Assembly (NCBI GenBank): GCA_902796895.1
Contig: CADBQV010000210.1
Coordinates: 1-5,402 of the forward strand
DNA from: an uncultured Erysipelotrichaceae bacterium
GTDB lineage: Bacteria > Bacillota_I > Bacilli_A > Acholeplasmatales > Anaeroplasmataceae
Length of the DNA stretch: 5,402 nt
Direction of reading: 5' to 3'
Positions 1-5,402 of this stretch are shown here, one piece after another (positions within the stretch are counted from its first letter, which is position 1; each line of letters begins with the position of its first letter). Under the pieces are notes generated by a model. It ran no database searches and was not told where the DNA came from. It worked only from the letters and a program-made list of their open reading frames with translations. The position numbers were made by a program, and so were the translations under genes.

Positions 1-177
1 AATTTCATGGATATCAGTTTCAGCAAATGCATAATCACCTATTTCAATTAATGTATTAGGTAATTTAATATATGGTAACCAATAGCCAGAATATGCACCA
101 CTTATATTTGATCTAGCAAATGCATAATCTCCAATAAATTCTAATGAATTAGATAATTTAATTTCCATAATACTAGA
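1..177 (-). pseudogene. In-frame continuation of the LRR protein beyond the TAA stop (severed C-terminal part, open at the left edge)
   Basis: Seen: directly after the TAA at 178-180, the same frame runs 59 codons to base 1 with no stop. It encodes two more BspA-type repeats: 'MEIKLSNSLEFIGDYAFA' and 'YIKLPNTLIEIGDYAFAE', followed by 'TDIHEI', the start of another. If the stop is counted as one residue, the Ala-Phe landmarks at 1714, 1736 and 1758 are 22 apart, so the repeat phase is unbroken. The next Ala-Phe is 31 residues on because of a short insert (SGAYSGYW). An ATG at 166-168 could start translation here, but the product would lack a signal peptide and begin in mid-repeat. Inferred: this is the rest of the same gene, cut off by a nonsense mutation or a sequence error, not a separate gene. 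How far it continues cannot be seen. Confidence 0.8.
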
Positions 178-426
178 TTAATAGAATGCGTAGCTTTCAA
201 TTGTAGTAATTTTATTTGATAAAACTACTCTCCTTATACTACTTCCCATAAATGCTTCATGGCCAATTCCTACAACACGTATTCCGTGATAATATTCAGG
301 AATAACCAAGCTCATATCATTAGCAATATTTCCATACTCGCCATATATTGGATTAGGCAATGAAGACCATGTATTTAAACTTGTTATGTAATAGCTATCA
401 CCTCTTAATTCATATTCTAGGTTTGG
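178..426 (-). repeat. LRR block 5, part before the stop (residues 1657-1738)
   Basis: The block opening 'LEYELRGDSYYITSL' is followed by 'LVIPEYYHGIRVVGIGHEAF', which is the same 'VIP.YY.G..V..I...AF' first repeat as in blocks 3 and 4. One more repeat ('IRRVVLSNKITTIESYAFY') ends directly at the TAA. A solenoid ending after one or two repeats, with no cap, is unusual. The next 59 codons carry the block onward. Confidence 0.85.
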
Positions 427-3400
427 AACAATTTTTGCATATATTATTATTTCAGTATCGCTATTATATGCATATTCAAAATTAGAATAGAATTCTTGAT
501 ATGTGGAATTCTTATATAAATCATCGAGCATATAATAATTTCCAATATGATTATTAACCATAGTTTCTAAATTATATTTACTATAATTATCACTATTATA
601 ATTATTCTTATTAAATACTATTTGTATATCATCAAATCCATAGTTACATCTTATAATTATTTTTCCACAATTGTATTCTACAATTTCATTATTGTTATTG
701 TCATTATAATACCAATACTTGCCTGGAACATCTGGATTTTTATTATATCTATACCATTCAGCATTATATAACTTTGTATTATTTGATGAGATATATGTAT
801 TAAGATTAAACCAATCATTATTAGTTTCATTCTTATAATATACTTTATCAATTATACATTCATTAAAAGCTTCACTTCTAATAATATATTCATTATTAAT
901 AATCATTATTAAATTGCTAATAAAGCAATTATTAAATGCATATGAATCAATAAACATATGCTTACCTAATTTTAGTGTATCTATCCTTTGACCATCAAAA
1001 GCATATTTATTAATATAAATTCTATTATCATAATAATCATTATTATTAAATATAATACTACTTAAATTATTACAACCTTTGAATGCAAAGTCATTAATTG
1101 TAATTTCATTATATTGACTAAAATCTATGTTTGTTAAAGACTCTAAATTGATAAAATCATATTTTCCAATTTCTAAAGTATTATCATAACCATAATAATT
1201 ATCATTATCACCTAAAATAGTATTTCTATTGATTGTAGTTAATAGTTCATAATATTCATGGTAATGACTAAAATCATATCTACTATAATCGTAATTAAAA
1301 TAAACACTATAATCTGAATTATTATGCGTATTATTATACCTTTTATATAAATATAATCTCTTTGATAAATAAATTGGATTTGAATATTCATTTTCAAAAT
1401 TAATATTTAACCAATTAGCAAGCTTACCCTCGTAATAAACATTGCTTACTGATGAATTACCATTATATTCATTATATGCAGTATTATCATTAGTTTCGCC
1501 AAAAGCGTTCTTTTTAAAATAATTCAATGTAGTAGGTATTACTAAATTTTCTACTTCAACATTTTTAAATGCGTATGAATTAATTTCTCTTATTCCTTCA
1601 GATATAACTAAATTTTGATAATGTGTAGTAGTTGTAGTATAACCATTAGGATTCATTGAAATAGATATAACTGGTAATCCTTTATAAGTACTAGGTATAA
1701 TTATACTAGAGTGTGAATATCCATTAGAATTATTTAAATATACAGTATATGCATACCTGTTATACATTTGATCATATATTAATCCATAATTTAATTTATA
1801 AATATATTTTGGATATAATGTTATATTTCTTGTTATTGGTGTATTAATATCGAACAATTCATTATAATATTCGTCAGTATATATATTTTCTATTTCATAT
1901 TCATCATAACATAAATCAGTTATATAATTATTTTCAATATAAACTTTATTACCTACTAAATAAATTGTTTTACCTGATTTTATTATTATATTTTTGCTAT
2001 CAACATTTATTAAATTTTGAGAATAACTTGCAAAAGTAATAGTATATTCCTCTACGCTAGGTTCAGGATTAAATGTTGGCTCACCAGTTGCTTCAACAAA
2101 TATTTCATAATCAGAATAAACAGGAGCAGTTATATCAAATAAAACGCGCTCATCATTGACCATTATATAAAAACTAACTGTTATTCCATCAGGAATTTCT
2201 ATATCCCTAATGTATGCTCCTTCTCTAATATATTGAATTTGATTATCAATTATTACTTTATAATATTTAATTTCATTAAATTGATTTTCCATTTGATTAT
2301 TCGAGATATTAAACCAGTATCCGGAATAATCTATAAATTCATCTGGATTATAATAATTAAAACTATAACTATCAATAATACTAAAATTATCAGTATATCT
2401 ATAAATATCTATTGATGTACCATCAATTTTCTTTTTCAATTCATTATAAAACCTTTTGGATTCTTCTTTATCAATATCAAAATCAAATAAATATATTTTT
2501 TTTATTGACTCTGTAAGTGCTACTGCAGATATAGTATTTGTATCGATAGTTGGAGTTGTATTAATATTTCTAAATATAATAGTATTAAATCCAAATAATG
2601 AATGGTCCTTTATTTGCATCATCTTTACAAAAGGATAATTGGTTTTTGTATCATTAGATAATATTGGATTTTCTAATTTTGTATAAGTATTAAAAGTTTT
2701 ATAGCCATCAAAAATAGTATTTAATATCATAAACTCATTTGCGTAAATCATCGGATTTGAAGACATAGTAATGAAATCAATACTTGTCCATTCATTGAAT
2801 GAGTAATCCCAATAAACAGTATAGAGATTTGTACAACCTTCAAATGCATAAGCACCAATTTCATCAATATAATTAGTTAAAGAAATTGATGTAATTATTG
2901 TATTATCTCTAAATGCGTTAGCTGCAATCTTTTGTACAGGCTTATCATTATATTTTCTAGGAATAACAACCTCAGCAACATTAGAATCAACGCCAGTTAC
3001 AATATAATAATAACCATCATCTGATAATGTATAAATTACATTTCCAGTGTTTCTTCTTGCATATAATTCCAATGAAGATGTAATAGTTGTAGGAGAATAT
3101 TCTTGATTATAAGCTTCATCATAATATAATGTATAATCATTTAATTCTATGTCAAAATCACTATTTAAAGCTCTAATATAAGATTGTCCCATATCATCAT
3201 AATCATTAGGATGATGAATAACAATTTCAAAATATGTATTAGAAACGATATTTCTATTTTCGTCAAACCACCAGTAATCTCCTGGTAATTCTACATAGTC
3301 ATTATTTTTATAACAATACCATTTTGTTTCAGTTGACAATCTATTATATAAACCTTCGAATTGATTACTTTGATTATATTCATAATAATTACCATTTACT

Positions 3401-5402
3401 ATTCTAATATCATTCTTTTTAAATGAATTACCATAATAATATACTTTATTAATAATTGAATTATTTTCAGTATTATACATTTCTTGATTATATGCGCCAA
3501 ATGCACTATTACCTATAATATCAATATTTTCAGGTAATATAAGTGTATCAATTTGTTTCATATTGAAAAATTGATAATCACCAATTTTTAATGTATTATT
3601 AGGAATTTCAATTGTTGTAAGCTTTTCATAATCACTATCTTCATTTTCTCTAATATAGAAACTTTCAAATAAATTAGATGATGATGGATTTGCATAAATA
3701 CCTTCAAATTTTATATTCAACCATGATTCAATTGTACCAGTATAATAAACATTTTTAATATTCTTAAAATTCTTAAATGCATTATCAGAAATTTTCTTAA
3801 TTGAATCAGGTAATATTACATTTACTGTATCTTCATTACCATAATAATCATTAGTTGTAGAAATAGATGTTACTTTTTTAATATGATTGAATCTTTGTAA
3901 ATCAATTGTCTCAATATTCAAAGATTGTAAATCATACAATTCATAACCAATTTCATCATCTAATGATATACTAGCATATACCCATTTTGCATCTATTGTA
4001 ATATCTGATGTTATTATAGATTCATTATCAAATAATTCATTATTTACATACCAACCAATAAAATAACGATCCTCTAATTCAATATAATTATCTAAATATA
4101 CTGGTTCATTATCAGCCACATATTTATATATTTTTTCTTCTGTAGTTGAAAATGATAATGTTACTTCATGATATGTTTTAGCTACTATTTCATAACCATT
4201 ATTCCATCTATAATACCAATGATTACCTTTTGAATCAATTGTTGATTCATCATATGTTTTAAAATACCAATTATCATTTTCGTTGTTAAAAGTATCAGAA
4301 GCTAATTTTCTTTTCTCACTAATTTTACCACCATAATAAATAGTATATGCTTTATCTTCAAATGCATTTTCACCTATTGATGTTAGGTTTTTAGATAATA
4401 CTATTTCATCTAATGAATTACAATTAGCAAATGCGTTTGCTTCTATTGTTGTTACTGAATTAGGTATAATTACCTTAGTTAAATTAGTACAGCCACTAAA
4501 TGCGTTTGCTCCAATAGTTTTAACACAATCAGGAATAGTTACTGTTCTAACAGTTGTATTGTTTTGTAATAAATTAGCACCAATACCTGTTACTTCTTTA
4601 TAATAGCTATAACTTCTATTATATTCATCTATTTCTGTAACTATTGTTCTCTCTGGAATAGTAAGATTTTCATTAATTGTTTTTAGCTCAGTTAAAATAC
4701 ATTCATCATTTTCTTGTTCAAATTCAAAATCAAAATGTATAAGCTCATTATTTTCTTCTACCAATACTGATAAAATATTATTTTCAGCATCTGATGAATC
4801 AAATTCATCTTCGCTCGTAATTACACAATTTACATCAAAATCATAATCCCAGTATCTATAAGGAATATTAGTTAATGTATATACAACATAGGCTGTATTA
4901 TCTTTTGTAATTAATTCTTCATTACTATAATATCCACTATATACAGTGTCTATATCATCTTGGAATGATCTTATTACATCATTACTTCTAGGAAATTTTA
5001 ATTGACAAACTATATGTATATCATATAATGATAAATCTCTATCTGTAGTATCTAATTCAAAAATATATCTTAAATTAACCTTTGATGATTCCACATTTTC
5101 CTCAGTGATAGTTGATATTTGAACATATTTATTCTTTATAATACCTTCTACAGCATATGTACCAAGTGGATGAACTTCATTATAAGACATATCTTCGTTA
5201 ATAATTAAATTAGTATTTTTATTATTATCTGAAGATACTGCTGTTTCGTTATTGTCAGTAGTTATTTCTTCTGGCTTTGTTATATCAACGACTGGATTTT
5301 CAGTTTCTATAGAAATTGGATTATTTTCCTTTGTTTCAATAACAGTACTATTATTACATGCTGACAAAAGAGAAATAAACACAATTCCAATCAATGTAAA
5401 GA
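178..5402 (-). CDS. Giant BspA-like leucine-rich-repeat surface lipoprotein, 5' end beyond the window
   Basis: Seen: one uninterrupted frame of 1,738 codons from a TTG at 5394 to a TAA at 178-180, also open rightwards to the window edge. Residues are numbered from that TTG. In order: lipoprotein signal end (1-13, Cys13), polar linker (14-70), unrecognised domain (71-245), then four modules of LRR block plus InlB-repeat-like domain (about 266-1656) and the start of a fifth LRR block (1657-1738). Known: BspA-type LRR lipoproteins are exported and tethered to the outer face of the membrane through the lipidated Cys; characterised members bind host matrix proteins or other bacteria. Inferred: a surface adhesin or ligand-binding protein; no ligand can be deduced and no catalytic motif was seen. 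I see no LPXTG motif, S-layer domain or C-terminal membrane segment. The true start is probably a few codons upstream of the window. The final stop falls inside a repeat, so the C-terminus is probably truncated. Confidence 0.93.
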   Translation of the reverse strand, partial: FTLIGIVFISLLSACNNSTVIETKENNPISIETENPVVDITKPEEITTDNNETAVSSDNNKNTNLIINEDMSYNEVHPLGTYAVEGIIKNKYVQISTITEENVESSKVNLRYIFELDTTDRDLSLYDIHIVCQLKFPRSNDVIRSFQDDIDTVYSGYYSNEELITKDNTAYVVYTLTNIPYRYWDYDFDVNCVITSEDEFDSSDAENNILSVLVEENNELIHFDFEFEQENDECILTELKTINENLTIPERTIVTEIDEYNRSYSYYKEVTGIGANLLQNNTTVRTVTIPDCVKTIGANAFSGCTNLTKVIIPNSVTTIEANAFANCNSLDEIVLSKNLTSIGENAFEDKAYTIYYGGKISEKRKLASDTFNNENDNWYFKTYDESTIDSKGNHWYYRWNNGYEIVAKTYHEVTLSFSTTEEKIYKYVADNEPVYLDNYIELEDRYFIGWYVNNELFDNESIITSDITIDAKWVYASISLDDEIGYELYDLQSLNIETIDLQRFNHIKKVTSISTTNDYYGNEDTVNVILPDSIKKISDNAFKNFKNIKNVYYTGTIESWLNIKFEGIYANPSSSNLFESFYIRENEDSDYEKLTTIEIPNNTLKIGDYQFFNMKQIDTLILPENIDIIGNSAFGAYNQEMYNTENNSIINKVYYYGNSFKKNDIRIVNGNYYEYNQSNQFEGLYNRLSTETKWYCYKNNDYVELPGDYWWFDENRNIVSNTYFEIVIHHPNDYDDMGQSYIRALNSDFDIELNDYTLYYDEAYNQEYSPTTITSSLELYARRNTGNVIYTLSDDGYYYIVTGVDSNVAEVVIPRKYNDKPVQKIAANAFRDNTIITSISLTNYIDEIGAYAFEGCTNLYTVYWDYSFNEWTSIDFITMSSNPMIYANEFMILNTIFDGYKTFNTYTKLENPILSNDTKTNYPFVKMMQIKDHSLFGFNTIIFRNINTTPTIDTNTISAVALTESIKKIYLFDFDIDKEESKRFYNELKKKIDGTSIDIYRYTDNFSIIDSYSFNYYNPDEFIDYSGYWFNISNNQMENQFNEIKYYKVIIDNQIQYIREGAYIRDIEIPDGITVSFYIMVNDERVLFDITAPVYSDYEIFVEATGEPTFNPEPSVEEYTITFASYSQNLINVDSKNIIIKSGKTIYLVGNKVYIENNYITDLCYDEYEIENIYTDEYYNELFDINTPITRNITLYPKYIYKLNYGLIYDQMYNRYAYTVYLNNSNGYSHSSIIIPSTYKGLPVISISMNPNGYTTTTTHYQNLVISEGIREINSYAFKNVEVENLVIPTTLNYFKKNAFGETNDNTAYNEYNGNSSVSNVYYEGKLANWLNINFENEYSNPIYLSKRLYLYKRYNNTHNNSDYSVYFNYDYSRYDFSHYHEYYELLTTINRNTILGDNDNYYGYDNTLEIGKYDFINLESLTNIDFSQYNEITINDFAFKGCNNLSSIIFNNNDYYDNRIYINKYAFDGQRIDTLKLGKHMFIDSYAFNNCFISNLIMIINNEYIIRSEAFNECIIDKVYYKNETNNDWFNLNTYISSNNTKLYNAEWYRYNKNPDVPGKYWYYNDNNNNEIVEYNCGKIIIRCNYGFDDIQIVFNKNNYNSDNYSKYNLETMVNNHIGNYYMLDDLYKNSTYQEFYSNFEYAYNSDTEIIIYAKIVPNLEYELRGDSYYITSLNTWSSLPNPIYGEYGNIANDMSLVIPEYYHGIRVVGIGHEAFMGSSIRRVVLSNKITTIESYAFY
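427..675 (-). other. Diverged InlB B-repeat-like domain 4 (residues 1574-1656)
   Basis: The opening strand 'CGKIIIRCNYG', the middle 'YYMLDDLYKNSTYQEFYSNF' and the closing 'NSDTEIIIYAKIVP' follow the outline of domain 1; 'DTEIIIYAKI' corresponds to 'DITIDAKW'. The GWY core is lost. Cys1576 and Cys1583 lie close together in the first strand. The assignment rests on position and outline. Confidence 0.5.
676..762 (-). other. WY...PGxYWYY motif 3 (residues 1545-1573)
   Basis: Third clear copy: Trp1547-Tyr-Arg-Tyr, then Val-Pro-Gly-Lys-Tyr-Trp1561-Tyr-Tyr, an Asn run and Glu-Ile-Val. It matches copy 1 closely, including the Glu-Ile-Val end, and again joins an LRR block to an InlB-like domain. Confidence 0.6.
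775..1251 (-). repeat. LRR block 4, second half (residues 1382-1540)
   Basis: Repeats include 'TLEIGKYDFINLESL', 'ITINDFAFKGCNNL', 'RIYINKYAFDGQRI', 'LGKHMFIDSYAFNNCFI' and 'YIIRSEAFNECII'. Many are shortened or padded with Asn/Tyr, so spacing is less regular than in block 1. The block ends in 'KVYYKNETNNDWFNLN' (1517-1532), a degenerate fourth VYY...W motif with one extra residue and no Asn-Pro ending. Confidence 0.83.
1252..1374 (-). other. Tyr/Asn/His-rich insert (residues 1341-1381)
   Basis: About a quarter or more of these 41 residues are Tyr, with Asn, His, Ser and Asp making up much of the rest (for example 'SVYFNYDYSRYDFSHYHEYY'). It breaks LRR block 4 immediately after the VYY-G-W-NP motif. 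In module 2 the equivalent place holds only a short loop (571-590). No domain is recognised; it is probably an exposed loop on the solenoid. Confidence 0.55.
1375..1797 (-). repeat. LRR block 4, first half (residues 1200-1340)
   Basis: The block opening 'LNYGLIYDQMYNRYAYTVYL' leads to 'IIIPSTYKGLPVISI', the family's usual first repeat. The repeats 'LVISEGIREINSYAFKN' and 'LVIPTTLNYFKKNAFGE' follow. Residues 1318-1340 carry the third full VYYEG....W..I.F....NP motif. A Thr run (1253-1257) and an Asn/Tyr-rich stretch (1302-1316) are inserted between elements. Confidence 0.87.
1798..2049 (-). other. InlB B-repeat-like domain 3b (residues 1116-1199)
   Basis: It opens with 'EYTITFASYSQN'. Later 'IENIYTDEYYNELFDINTPI' aligns with the FxGWY......LFD core, and 'ITRNITLYPKY' matches the closing strand 'ITSDITIDAKW' of domain 1. 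This makes module 3 the only one with two such domains in tandem, if 3a is real. Confidence 0.6.
2083..2337 (-). other. Possible InlB-like domain 3a with degenerate aromatic motif (residues 1020-1104)
   Basis: 'YSGYWFNISNN' (1023-1033) sits where the WY...GYW motif occurs in other modules. It is followed by a beta-rich stretch ('IKYYKVIIDNQIQYIREG', 'GITVSFYIMVN', 'YEIFVEAT'), which ends like the other InlB-like domains. The FxGWY core is not recognisable. It is followed by a short Pro/Glu linker (EPTFNPEPSVEE) leading to domain 3b. Confidence 0.4.
2347..2751 (-). other. Highly diverged LRR-derived stretch with a helical segment (residues 882-1016)
   Basis: Where modules 2 and 4 continue with clear repeats, this stretch shows only faint ones ('HSLFGFNTIIFRNINTT', 'TISAVALTESIKKIYLF'). 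They are followed by a charged, probably helical segment at 975-991 (DKEESKRFYNELKKKID) and then 'IDIYRY'. The order strand, helix, strand resembles the '.I.VP...V..YK....W..Y...I' end segments seen after BspA LRR blocks, so I read it as a decayed block with such an end. The assignment is tentative. Confidence 0.4.
2752..3048 (-). repeat. LRR block 3 (residues 783-881)
   Basis: It begins with the typical BspA-block opening: 'VIYTLSDDGYYYIVTG', then 'VVIPRKYNDKPVQKIAANAF', where 'VIP..YN.KPV..I...AF' is the usual first repeat of this family. A second repeat ends 'YIDEIGAYAFEGCTNL'. The motif at 859-881 (TVYW....EW..IDF....NP) is the second full copy of the VYY-G-W-NP motif, with Tyr-Trp in place of Tyr-Tyr. 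Confidence 0.87.
3049..3240 (-). other. Divergent InlB B-repeat-like domain 2 (residues 719-782)
   Basis: Assigned mainly by position and outline. An opening strand ('YFEIVIHH') is followed by 'FDIELNDYTLYYDEAYNQEY', then 'TTITSSLELYARR', which corresponds to the 'ITSDITIDAKW' ending of domain 1. The GWY core is replaced by 'LYYDEAYN'. It is a diverged copy and less certain than domain 1. Confidence 0.55.
3244..3330 (-). other. WY...PGxYWW motif 2 (residues 689-717)
   Basis: Second copy of the aromatic motif: Trp692-Tyr-Cys-Tyr, then Leu-Pro-Gly-Asp-Tyr-Trp708-Trp709, ending Asn-Ile-Val. Its position after an LRR block and before an InlB-like domain is the same as in copy 1. Confidence 0.6.
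3415..3975 (-). repeat. LRR block 2 with VYY-G-W-NP motif (residues 474-660)
   Basis: The block opens with an 'IGYELYDLQS' strand. Repeats include 'VNVILPDSIKKISDNAFKN', 'LTTIEIPNNTLKIGDYQFFN' and 'IDTLILPENIDIIGNSAFGA'. Residues 548-570 carry the pattern VYYTG....W..I.F....NP, which recurs at 859-881 and 1318-1340. The last repeat runs into 'NKVYYYGNSFKKNDI', a partial form of the same motif. The role should be the same as for block 1: part of the solenoid binding surface. Confidence 0.87.
3976..4182 (-). other. InlB B-repeat-like (Listeria-Bacteroides repeat) domain 1, residues 405-473
   Basis: The stretch contains 'RYFIGWYVNNELFD' followed by 'ITSDITIDAKW'. This matches the family signature F.GWY.......F....I..D.T..AKW of the beta-grasp InlB B-repeat/Listeria-Bacteroides repeat. 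It is the clearest copy of four or five in this protein. Such domains are common as spacers or weak adhesive modules in surface proteins of low-GC Gram-positive bacteria. Confidence 0.8.
4186..4272 (-). other. WY...GxxWYY motif 1 (residues 375-403)
   Basis: An aromatic motif with Trp376-Tyr and, after a short polar stretch, Gly390-Asn-His-Trp393-Tyr-Tyr ending in Glu-Ile-Val. It lies between the LRR block and the InlB-like domain. The same arrangement recurs at 689-717 and 1545-1573. Similar aromatic segments follow LRR blocks in many Firmicutes BspA-like proteins, so I read it as a conserved linker or cap, not an active site. Confidence 0.6.
4333..4599 (-). repeat. LRR block 1 (BspA-type repeats, residues 266-354)
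   Basis: Three repeats with the BspA/LRR_5 pattern 'L..V.IP..V..I...AF..C': 'VRTVTIPDCVKTIGANAFSG', 'LTKVIIPNSVTTIEANAFAN' and 'LDEIVLSKNLTSIGENAFED'. Ala-Phe occurs at 298, 321 and 344, exactly 23 residues (69 bases) apart, the classic spacing of this class. These are the most canonical repeats in the protein. At DNA level, the 13-nt string aaatgcgtttgct recurs exactly 69 bases apart (4429-4441 and 4498-4510). Confidence 0.9.
4660..5184 (-). other. Unrecognised N-terminal domain (residues 71-245)
   Basis: About 175 residues with no LRR signature and no family I recognise. The segment alternates hydrophobic and polar residues in short stretches (for example 'VNLRYIFELD', 'IHIVCQLKFP', 'AYVVYTLTNIPY', 'FDVNCVIT'). 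This suggests an all-beta, immunoglobulin-like or jelly-roll fold. Cys130 and Cys190 could form a disulphide. An acidic stretch (195-205) and a Glu-rich stretch (213-231) lead into the first repeats. As the membrane-proximal domain it may be a stalk or a separate binding domain; both are guesses. Confidence 0.45.
5185..5355 (-). other. Low-complexity polar linker after the lipidated Cys
   Basis: Residues 14-70 are dominated by Asn, Thr, Glu, Asp and Ser with scattered Pro and few hydrophobics. This is typical of the flexible tether that carries a bacterial lipoprotein's folded part through the cell envelope. No motif is recognised. Confidence 0.7.
5356..5402 (-). other. Lipoprotein signal peptide (hydrophobic core and lipobox)
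   Basis: The visible part reads F-T-L-I-G-I-V-F-I-S-L-L-S-A-C, with the first two residues before the TTG. The hydrophobic core leads into an L-S-A-C lipobox with Cys13 at 5356-5358. By the known consensus ([LVI][ASTVI][GAS]C), this is cut by signal peptidase II before the lipidated Cys. The usual positively charged start (Met-Lys-Lys type) is absent and should lie just right of base 5402. The TTG at 5394 is therefore more likely an internal Leu codon than the start. No ribosome binding site can be assessed. Confidence 0.88.

Noticed and set aside
1..168. Separate downstream gene starting at the ATG at 166-168
   Set aside because: The product would start in mid-LRR without a signal peptide, and it continues the upstream repeat phase exactly. 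It is better read as the remainder of the same gene.
178..180. TAA as a reassigned sense codon (alternative genetic code)
   Set aside because: This is the only TAA in about 1,800 codons of this frame, and I know of no bacterial code that reads TAA as an amino acid. A single mutation or sequence error is simpler.
2233..2415. A 60-codon plus-strand open frame, very rich in Ile and Asn
   Set aside because: It lies antisense inside the large LRR gene. Its composition reads as the complement of AT-rich coding DNA, and it has no motif.
2496..2503. Run of eight T on the plus strand as a possible terminator
   Set aside because: I see no GC-rich hairpin before it, and it lies inside the coding frame, where it simply encodes Lys-Lys (AAA AAA) flanked by ATA codons.
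2456..2638. A second 60-codon plus-strand open frame with hydrophobic stretches
   Set aside because: It is antisense to the diverged LRR region. The hydrophobicity follows from the complement of Asn/Asp/Lys-rich codons, with no convincing start context.
178..5394. Mycoplasma-type code with TGA read as Trp
   Set aside because: Trp codons I checked (for example residues 448, 1027 and 1676, and one beyond the stop) are all TGG. AT-rich DNA with reassigned TGA would be expected to use TGA often.
178..5402. Origin from a protist with BspA-like genes (Trichomonas or Entamoeba)
   Set aside because: A clear bacterial lipobox at the N-terminus and InlB-repeat-like domains between the LRR blocks favour a bacterium.

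Overview
The window is almost entirely one very large minus-strand reading frame. It encodes a secreted, lipid-anchored, repeat-rich surface protein of the BspA-like (Treponema pallidum-type) leucine-rich repeat family. The DNA is very AT-rich (roughly a quarter G+C by eye). The coding strand uses A/T-ending codons, and the protein is rich in Asn, Tyr, Ile, Asp and Glu. A bacterial lipobox (L-S-A-C), LRR_5-type repeats and InlB/Listeria-Bacteroides-like beta-grasp domains together suggest a low-GC Firmicutes or Tenericutes-type bacterium, probably host-associated (gut or oral). That placement is inference. All Trp codons I checked are TGG, so I see no sign of the Mycoplasma TGA code.

Reading along the gene (right to left in window coordinates): the hydrophobic end of a lipoprotein signal peptide ending at Cys13 (5356-5402), with the start codon almost certainly beyond the right edge; a low-complexity Asn/Thr/Glu linker; and an unrecognised N-terminal domain of about 175 residues. 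A composite module then occurs four times: a BspA-type LRR block, a 'VYY.G....W..I.F....NP' motif, a 'WY.Y...PG.YWYY' motif, and an InlB-repeat-like domain. Some of these elements are degenerate in modules 3 and 4. A fifth LRR block then begins.

The fifth LRR block is interrupted by a TAA (178-180). The same frame stays open for all 59 codons from there to the left edge. Those codons encode further LRRs, and the 22-residue repeat spacing is kept exactly across the stop. The gene therefore looks longer than its annotated end, cut by a single nonsense codon. This may be a real truncation, a recent pseudogene, or a sequence error. It is the most notable observation here.

I found no RNA gene, CRISPR array, insertion sequence, promoter or terminator. 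Both ends of the gene appear to lie outside the window, so its regulation and neighbours cannot be seen.
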